Assembly: GCF_017304615.1 (NCBI RefSeq)
Contig: NZ_JAFKLZ010000001.1
Location: 930,001-994,000, forward strand
Length of the DNA: 64,000 nucleotides
DNA from: Sphingomonas sp.
GTDB lineage: Bacteria > Pseudomonadota > Alphaproteobacteria > Sphingomonadales > Sphingomonadaceae
Direction: 5' to 3'
The notes under the pieces are model-generated. The model had not been told where the DNA came from and searched no databases. It worked only from the letters and a program-made list of their open reading frames with translations. A program made the position numbers and the translations under genes. How positions within the stretch are numbered: the first letter of the stretch is position 1; each line of letters opens with the position of its first letter. Shown in pieces: positions 59,017 to 64,000 of this stretch.

Positions 59017-59574
59017 ATGAAACCGACGATGGGCGCGGCGATCGCGCTGTGGATGGGGATGGCCGCGACCACGGCGCAGGCCGCGACCCCTGCCAAGTGC
59101 GTAACGCGTGATGAAGCGACGACGTTGTTCGCGGCGATATTGCCCGATATGCTGGAGGGGATCGGCAAATCGTGCACCGGATCATTGCCCGAGAAGGCGA
59201 CGCTTCGCGCAGGTCTGCCGCCGCTGCTCGCCACCTATCGCGCCCCCGCGGATGTGGCCTGGCCTCAGGCGATGGCCGTGTTCGGAAAGTTGGCCGGTGC
59301 CAGTCTGAAGGGCGTCGATCCCAAATTGATGCGTCCGTTGATGGGTCAGATCATGGCGTCGGCCATAGCTGAAGACATTAAACCAGCTGATTGTCCCAGT
59401 ATCGACCGCGTCGTTGCGTTGCTGGCTCCGCTACCGCCGGGCAACACTTCGGAGCTTGTCGTGCTGCTCGCCGAGATCGGCATGAAAAACGAAAAGAACC
59501 CGCCTTTCGCTGTATGCAAATCCGATCCCGGAGCGTCGGCCGATGCCACGACGACGATCGCGCCGCACAAATGA
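59017..59574 (+). CDS. Hypothetical exported protein with four cysteines
   Basis: 185 residues. Signal peptide up to about residue 23 (AIALWMGMAATTAQA). The mature part is helical with Cys in KCVTRDE, KSCTGS, ADCPS and AVCKS, enough for two disulfides. I recognise no family. It follows ispDF by 10 nt and overlaps the pncC-type gene by 4 nt, so it is probably expressed with them. A small secreted conserved protein is the safest description. Confidence 0.7.
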   Translation: MKPTMGAAIALWMGMAATTAQAATPAKCVTRDEATTLFAAILPDMLEGIGKSCTGSLPEKATLRAGLPPLLATYRAPADVAWPQAMAVFGKLAGASLKGVDPKLMRPLMGQIMASAIAEDIKPADCPSIDRVVALLAPLPPGNTSELVVLLAEIGMKNEKNPPFAVCKSDPGASADATTTIAPHK

Positions 59575-60092
59575 TCGAAACCGTCCTCCCCGCCGAACTC
59601 GTCGATGCCGCGCGCCGCGTGGTGGAGGCGAACCGCGCGCTCGGCCGCCGCTTCGCGCTTGCCGAAAGCTGCACCGGTGGGTTGGTCGCGGCGGCGATTA
59701 CGGAGATACCGGGATCGTCGGACGTGTTGCTCGGCGGGTTGGTGACCTATTCCAACGAGGCGAAGCACGATCTGCTGAAGGTCAGCAACGACGTGCTCGA
59801 CACGTTTGGCGCGGTGTCGATTGCGACCGCGTGGTCGATGGCGCAGGGCGCGCTGGAAGCGACCGGGGCGGATATCGCCGTGGCGATCACCGGGATCGCC
59901 GGGCCGGGAGGCGGCAGCGAGAAGAAGCCGGTGGGCACCGTCGTCTTCGCCCGCGCGGAGCACAATGCCGATCCGTCGGACGTGGTCGCCGATCGGAAGG
60001 ATTTCGGCGATCTGGGGCGCGGCGGGGTGCGGCTTCAGGCCGCGCTGGTCGCGCTCGAACTGTTGATGCCGCGCGAATCGGACGGCGAATAG
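59571..60092 (+). CDS. pncC: CinA-family nicotinamide-nucleotide amidohydrolase
   Basis: 173 residues: the CinA C-terminal domain alone. LAESCTGGLVAAAITEIPGSSDVLLGG and ITGIAGPGGGSEKKPVGTV are the hallmark motifs; Ser in ESCTGG is the catalytic residue. It deamidates NMN to nicotinate mononucleotide in the pyridine nucleotide cycle. Its last 58 bases overlap antisense with the convergent SRPBCC gene. Confidence 0.93.
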   Translation: MIETVLPAELVDAARRVVEANRALGRRFALAESCTGGLVAAAITEIPGSSDVLLGGLVTYSNEAKHDLLKVSNDVLDTFGAVSIATAWSMAQGALEATGADIAVAITGIAGPGGGSEKKPVGTVVFARAEHNADPSDVVADRKDFGDLGRGGVRLQAALVALELLMPRESDGE

Positions 60093-60511
60093 AGTGCGGC
60101 CGCACGATCCTCGAAGGCGCCGATCATTTTCCTGAGCGCCTGGCCGAAGACTTGCCCGGCCAGCATTTCGAACATCTTGTTCTTGAACGCGAAATCGACC
60201 GCGAAATCGACCTCGCACCCGCCCGGCGCAGGCCGGAACGCCCAGTCGTTGGTCAGATATTTGAGCGGGCCGTCGAGATAGTCGACGTGGATCGTGGTCG
60301 GTCGAACCTTCTGCACTTTCGATGTGAAGGTTTCGCGCAAGCCCTTGAACCCGACGATCAGGTCGGCGACCATTTCGGTCGGGCTGTTCGACCGGATGCG
60401 GACCGCGCTGACCCAGGGCAGGAATTCGGCGTAACTGCCTACGTCCGCCACCAGATCGAACATCTGCTCCGGTGTATAGGGGAGCCGTCTCGTCTCAGCG
60501 TGCCTGGGCAA
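60035..60511 (-). CDS. COQ10/RatA-like SRPBCC lipid-binding protein
   Basis: 158 residues. START-like fold with the motifs [26 protein letters not shown] and [17 protein letters not shown], as in coenzyme Q-binding COQ10 and RatA. Its start is TTG at 60511, inside the lipA end (17-nt overlap), which gives the usual [17 protein letters not shown]-terminus. Likely helps ubiquinone function; the toxin name RatA is not supported here. Confidence 0.88.
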   Translation of the reverse strand: MPRHAETRRLPYTPEQMFDLVADVGSYAEFLPWVSAVRIRSNSPTEMVADLIVGFKGLRETFTSKVQKVRPTTIHVDYLDGPLKYLTNDWAFRPAPGGCEVDFAVDFAFKNKMFEMLAGQVFGQALRKMIGAFEDRAAALYSPSDSRGINSSSATSAA

Positions 60512-61418
60512 GTTTGGCCTCCCGGGCCGCGCGCATTTTCTCGAAGTCGTCACCCGCGTGATAGCTCGACCGCGTCAGCGGCGACGACGCTACCAGCAGG
60601 AATCCCTTCGCCCGCGCGATCGCGGCGTAAGCGTCGAACGCCTGCGGTGTCACGAAATCCTGCACCTTGGCATGACGCGGGGTCGGCTGGAGATATTGGC
60701 CCATCGTCAGGAAATCGACGTCGGCGGAACGCATATCGTCCATCACCTGATGCACCTCCAGCCGTTCCTCGCCGAGGCCCAGCATCACGCCCGACTTGGT
60801 GAAGATCGATGGATCCAGCTTTTTCACCGATTCGAGCAGCCGCAGCGATGCATAATAGCGCGCGCCCGGACGGATCGTTGGGTAGAGCCGCGGGACGGTC
60901 TCCAGATTGTGGTTGTACACGTCGGGCCGCGCCGCGACGATCGCCTCGACCGCCGCTTCGTGCTTGTTGCGGAAGTCGGGCGTCAGGATTTCGATCGTGG
61001 TGGCCGGGTTGGACGCGCGGATCGCCTCGATCACCTTTACGAACTGCTTCGCGCCGCCATCGGGCAGATCGTCGCGATCGACCGATGTCACCACGATATG
61101 CGCCAGCCCCATTTGTGCGGCGGCGTCGGCGACGTTCTGCGGCTCCATCGGATCGACCGCGCGCGGCATGCCGGTCTTGACGTTGCAGAAGGCGCAGGCC
61201 CGCGTGCACGTGTCGCCCAGGATCATCACCGTGGCGTGCTTCTTCGACCAGCATTCGCCGATGTTCGGGCACGCCGCCTCCTCGCACACCGTCGTCAGGC
61301 TCTTCGAGCGCATCAACGCGCGGGTTGCCGCGAACCCGGCCGACGTCGGCGCCTTGACGCGGATCCAGTCGGGCTTGCGCTGGCGCGGTTCGCGCGCGAC
61401 GGGCGAAATCTCGTTCAT
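60495..61418 (-). CDS. lipA: Lipoyl synthase
   Basis: Radical-SAM enzyme inserting sulfur into octanoyl groups of the 2-oxoacid dehydrogenases. 307 residues. Auxiliary cluster ligands [12 protein letters not shown] and radical-SAM ligands CTRACAFC are present, and the C-terminal [10 protein letters not shown] has the conserved Ser. ATG at 61418 gives [11 protein letters not shown]. Confidence 0.97.
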   Translation of the reverse strand: MNEISPVAREPRQRKPDWIRVKAPTSAGFAATRALMRSKSLTTVCEEAACPNIGECWSKKHATVMILGDTCTRACAFCNVKTGMPRAVDPMEPQNVADAAAQMGLAHIVVTSVDRDDLPDGGAKQFVKVIEAIRASNPATTIEILTPDFRNKHEAAVEAIVAARPDVYNHNLETVPRLYPTIRPGARYYASLRLLESVKKLDPSIFTKSGVMLGLGEERLEVHQVMDDMRSADVDFLTMGQYLQPTPRHAKVQDFVTPQAFDAYAAIARAKGFLLVASSPLTRSSYHAGDDFEKMRAAREAKLAQAR

Positions 61419-61483
61419 GACGGCGCAGATAGCGATCCTGCGCCGCCCTTGCCACCCCCTCACGGCCTTGGCAGAGAAGCGCC

Positions 61484-62113
61484 ATGACCGATTTCAGCGA
61501 CCTCGTCGACGGCTATCACCGCTTCCGCACGAGCGAGTATCGCCGACACCGCGATCGCTGGTCGCAATTGAGCGGAGGGCAGAACCCCCAGGTCATGGTG
61601 ATCGCCTGTTCCGACAGCCGAGTCGATCCCGCGCAGATTTTCGACACGGTGCCGGGCGAAATCTTCGTCGTGCGCAACGTCGCGAACCTGGTGCCACCGT
61701 TCGAGAATGACGGCGGGCGGCACGGCGTGTCGGCGGCACTGGAATTCGCGGTGACCCAGCTGCAAGTGCCCGAGGTGGTCGTGCTCGGCCACGGATCGTG
61801 CGGCGGCGTGATGGCGTCGCTGACCGGCGTGTTCGACGGTGCGGCGCCGGGCGCCGGCGGGTTTGTCGCGCATTGGGTCGACATGCTGCAGGAGGCGCGG
61901 GCCGGGATCGTGGCGGAACATGGTACAGGCGAGGAGGCAGCGCACCAGCTCGAGCTCGAGACGGTGCGGGTGTCGATCGCCAATCTGCGCACCTTCCCGT
62001 TCGTCGCCGAGCGCGAGGCGGCAGGGCTGCTATCGTTGCGCGGGGCCTATTTCGCGATCCGCGACGGCGTGCTGCACGTCATGAACCGCGCCGGCGAGTT
62101 CGCGCCTGCGTGA
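61484..62113 (+). CDS. Beta-class carbonic anhydrase
   Basis: 209 residues. Zinc ligands Cys42 and Asp44 (ACSDSRVDP), His and Cys in LGHGSCGGV near residues 101-104, and RNVANLVPP. It interconverts CO2 and bicarbonate. 66 nt from the divergent lipA. Overlaps the next frame by 4 nt. Confidence 0.95.
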   Translation: MTDFSDLVDGYHRFRTSEYRRHRDRWSQLSGGQNPQVMVIACSDSRVDPAQIFDTVPGEIFVVRNVANLVPPFENDGGRHGVSAALEFAVTQLQVPEVVVLGHGSCGGVMASLTGVFDGAAPGAGGFVAHWVDMLQEARAGIVAEHGTGEEAAHQLELETVRVSIANLRTFPFVAEREAAGLLSLRGAYFAIRDGVLHVMNRAGEFAPA

Positions 62114-62427
62114 ACGACGGCGCCGTCTGGGATGGCCGTAAAGCGGCCTCGTTGGACGGTGCGCTGGTTCTTGTGGGCATCACACAGATCGGCCCTGAGG
62201 ACACTGAGCAGTCGCAATTCTACGGCACGGTGATCGAGGTAAGTCAGCAAGACGGCGTGCTAATGTGGCTTGAGGGTAAACGAGCAGGAGAAACCTTTCG
62301 GTTGCCTCCTGACCTCGACGCCTTCGAACCGGCCCCGCCCGGAGAATACCGGCTACGAACGACGGGTGAGACGGTAAGCGACCCCGACTATACCACATCC
62401 TGGACGATTACGCCGCCGGCCAATTGA
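62110..62427 (+). CDS. Hypothetical protein
   Basis: 105 residues starting with GTG that overlaps the carbonic anhydrase stop (GTGA). The sequence is beta-rich with no signal peptide or helix: WDGRKAASLDGALVLVGIT, then TVIEVSQQDGVLMWLEG and FRLPPDLDAFEPAPPGEYRLRTTGE. No family is recognised. Composition and coupling suggest a real gene. Converges with the FAD gene after 2 nt. Confidence 0.65.
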   Translation: MNDGAVWDGRKAASLDGALVLVGITQIGPEDTEQSQFYGTVIEVSQQDGVLMWLEGKRAGETFRLPPDLDAFEPAPPGEYRLRTTGETVSDPDYTTSWTITPPAN

Positions 62428-62429
62428 AC

Positions 62430-63782
62430 CTAAAGGCCTTCGCCGCCCACCCATTGTGCGTTCGACAGGCGACGTGCGAGGTTCCAAGTCTGCTGGCGAA
62501 TATCGGGCACGGCGACGATCTCCCAGAACGCGCCGCGCGTCATCGGACCCAGCGCGTAGAGCCACTCGTTCGGCTCGCCGTCCGCCGCGATCGTACGCGC
62601 ACAACCATCGACATCGAGGCCAAGCTTCGCCGGGTCGGCGCGCACCACACCGCGCTGCTGGAGGTCCGCCAGCAACGGCTCGGTGTTGCGCGTGAGGTCG
62701 CCCTGCGGTCCCGTGCAGTTGATGATGCGTTGCGCCATTAAAGTCTCCGATGAGTCGCTGCCGCGCCGCCGCCACGTCACAGCGATGCCGTCGGTGGTTT
62801 CCTCGGCGGCGATCGTTTTGCCTGCCACGACCTCCAACTGACCCCGCGCCTGCATCGCGGCGAGGCGGTCGGCGACTTGCGGCGCGAGGCGATGACGATG
62901 GACGTCCCACCACGGGCGCAAGTGGCGCAGGAACCGCTGGCGTTCGACGTCGGTGCCGTTCGCCCACATCGCTTGGGTATAGGGGCGCAGTTCATCGACG
63001 GCATTACGCCAACCGATCGCTTCGCCGCGTTTGCGCACCGCAGCTACCAATTGTGACGGTGGCAGGACCGGGCGCTCGGCCAGCTTCGCGAACATCGGCC
63101 CCGGCGCATCGTGACGATGCGGCAGCAGGCCGCGCCGAGACAGCGCAACGATTCGCCCCTTGAACCCGCTCGATTCGAGCAACAGCGCGATATCGACCAT
63201 CGTCAGCCCGGTGCCGATCAGCAGTACGGTGTCCTCGTCGCTCAGCCCCAGCGGTACGCTGCGGTCCCAGGGATCGCTCTTGTAGCGTTCGGTCGATAGC
63301 GAATCGCCGAAGCCGGGCGGGTCGTGGGGCGGCAAATTGCCGACCGCCAGCACGGCGGTGTCCGCGGCGATGGTGCGGCCGTTGGTCAGCACAACCTCCG
63401 CCCCCTCTCCCGCTTGCCGCACGTCGCGCACATCGGCCTGCACCAGCGTCAGCCGGTCGCCCGAACTCGCCAACGCCTGCTCCAACTGGTCGCGCAGATA
63501 GGCGCCATAAGTCACGCGCTGGACGAACGTCGCCCCGGCATCCTCGCGCCCGTTCGCGGCCAGCCAGCGCACGAAATGGTCGGGATCGTCGGGCAGCGCG
63601 CTCATGTTCGACGCACGGACGTTCAGCACATGGTCCGGATAAGCCGCGCCATAGGCCAGCCCCTTGCCCGGTTCCGGCGCGCGTTCGACCAACGTTGCGC
63701 GCGGACCGTCGTGGCGTAACAGGTTGATCGCCTGGAGCGTGCCCGAGAAGCCCGCGCCGATGATCGCGACATGGCGGATCAT
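62430..63782 (-). CDS. FAD/NAD(P)-binding oxidoreductase-like protein
   Basis: 450 residues. N-terminal Rossmann motif VAIIGAGFSGTLQAINLL, then LVERAPEPGKGLAYG and LNVRASNMSALPDDPDHFVRWL; a second nucleotide motif LIGTGLTMVDIAL lies near residue 175, and INCTGPQGDL near the end. These match the COG4529-type FAD/NAD(P)-binding family of unknown substrate. ATG at 63782; the frame is open to 63908 but lies in the next gene. Confidence 0.88.
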   Translation of the reverse strand: MIRHVAIIGAGFSGTLQAINLLRHDGPRATLVERAPEPGKGLAYGAAYPDHVLNVRASNMSALPDDPDHFVRWLAANGREDAGATFVQRVTYGAYLRDQLEQALASSGDRLTLVQADVRDVRQAGEGAEVVLTNGRTIAADTAVLAVGNLPPHDPPGFGDSLSTERYKSDPWDRSVPLGLSDEDTVLLIGTGLTMVDIALLLESSGFKGRIVALSRRGLLPHRHDAPGPMFAKLAERPVLPPSQLVAAVRKRGEAIGWRNAVDELRPYTQAMWANGTDVERQRFLRHLRPWWDVHRHRLAPQVADRLAAMQARGQLEVVAGKTIAAEETTDGIAVTWRRRGSDSSETLMAQRIINCTGPQGDLTRNTEPLLADLQQRGVVRADPAKLGLDVDGCARTIAADGEPNEWLYALGPMTRGAFWEIVAVPDIRQQTWNLARRLSNAQWVGGEGL

Positions 63783-63783
63783 G

Positions 63784-64000
63784 TCAGATCTGGAAATCTG
63801 CCTGGCGGAACGTCTCGTTGGCGTCGGCCTCGCGATTGTCGAGACGAGCGTAGAGCGACTTGATCGTGCGGCTGCCGGTCTTTTCGAACAATGCCGGCAC
63901 CAGTCCATGAATCATCGCAGCGACGCCGCCCGCGATCATGCGCGCGCCGACTCCGAGGGCAGTGGCGGCATGATGCGGATAGCTCTCGCCGATATTGCGA
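63784..64000 (-). CDS. Small conserved protein, DUF6356-like (5' part missing)
   Basis: About 72 residues read from the window edge to a stop at 63784. The segment GESYPHHAATALGVGARMI followed by AGGVAAMIHGLVPALF and EKTGSRTIKSLYARL resembles the small capsule/DUF6356-type proteins of sphingomonads. The start lies beyond base 64000. Lies 1 nt upstream of the FAD gene and likely shares its transcript. Confidence 0.7.
   Translation of the reverse strand, partial: RNIGESYPHHAATALGVGARMIAGGVAAMIHGLVPALFEKTGSRTIKSLYARLDNREADANETFRQADFQI

Noticed and set aside
60035-60511. Calling the SRPBCC protein a RatA toxin of a toxin-antitoxin pair
   Set aside because: No RatB-like partner is adjacent and its context (lipA) fits a ubiquinone-related role.

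Overview
The window is GC-rich, densely packed chromosomal DNA from an alphaproteobacterium, most likely a sphingomonad (Sphingomonas or a close relative). The evidence is the gene order dusB-ntrB-ntrC-ntrY-ntrX-hfq-hflX, a fused ispDF, a CckA hybrid kinase, a GTTC-N7-GTTC type SOS box before recA, and bamA-ompH-fabZ without the lpxD/lpxA/lpxB genes that normally sit there. The last point fits a lineage that uses glycosphingolipids instead of LPS. Almost everything is core genome. I see no prophage, insertion sequence, integron, CRISPR array or toxin island.

Layout. 1-8.6 kb: end of an EttA-type ABC-F gene, a sterol-desaturase-like hydroxylase, acylphosphatase, DoxX, GreB and the Slt transglycosylase on the minus strand, then dapA, smpB and an M13 peptidase. 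8.6-18.7 kb: cckA with a single-domain response regulator, a purine salvage pair (adenosine deaminase and a phosphoribosyltransferase), recA, a methyltransferase/GST pair, a dicarboxylate symporter and an exported M24 peptidase. 18.7-26.7 kb: alaS, a KefB-like antiporter, icd, and psd-pssA for phosphatidylethanolamine. 26.9-38.5 kb: the classic rpsB-tsf-pyrH-frr-uppS-cdsA-dxr-rseP-bamA-ompH-fabZ series, then rpmE and a PilZ gene. 39-48.8 kb: tRNA-Ser, three cell-wall genes (mltB-like, rlpA, dacA), then tmk-holB-metG-tatD-MBL hydrolase-aspartic protease-mazG, many joined by 4-nt ATGA overlaps, and a nuclease-like orphan of lower GC. 48.8-57.8 kb, minus strand: hflX, a double-domain Hfq, and the two nitrogen two-component systems with dusB. 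57.9-64 kb: ispDF, a small exported unknown, pncC/cinA, a COQ10/RatA-like protein, lipA, carbonic anhydrase, a FAD/NAD(P)-binding protein and a truncated small protein at the edge.

The genes that work together are envelope building (uppS, cdsA, dxr, rseP, bamA, ompH, psd, pssA, slt, mltB, rlpA, dacA), translation and its control (rpsB, tsf, frr, alaS, metG, smpB, rpmE, ettA, hfq), and nitrogen and cell-cycle signalling (ntrBC, ntrYX, cckA).

The window does not show an obviously new multi-gene system. The best unexplained signals are: an Hfq with two complete Sm domains in one chain; DxNxD calcium-type loops in both BamA and the adjacent Skp-like chaperone; a greB gene with no canonical start codon ahead of its conserved N-terminus; an NtrX without GAFTGA beside an NtrC that has it; a CtrA-like box before a PilZ gene; mutually exclusive hairpins before alaS; and dispersed palindromic repeats. 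Everything here was read by eye; no alignment or database search was run.
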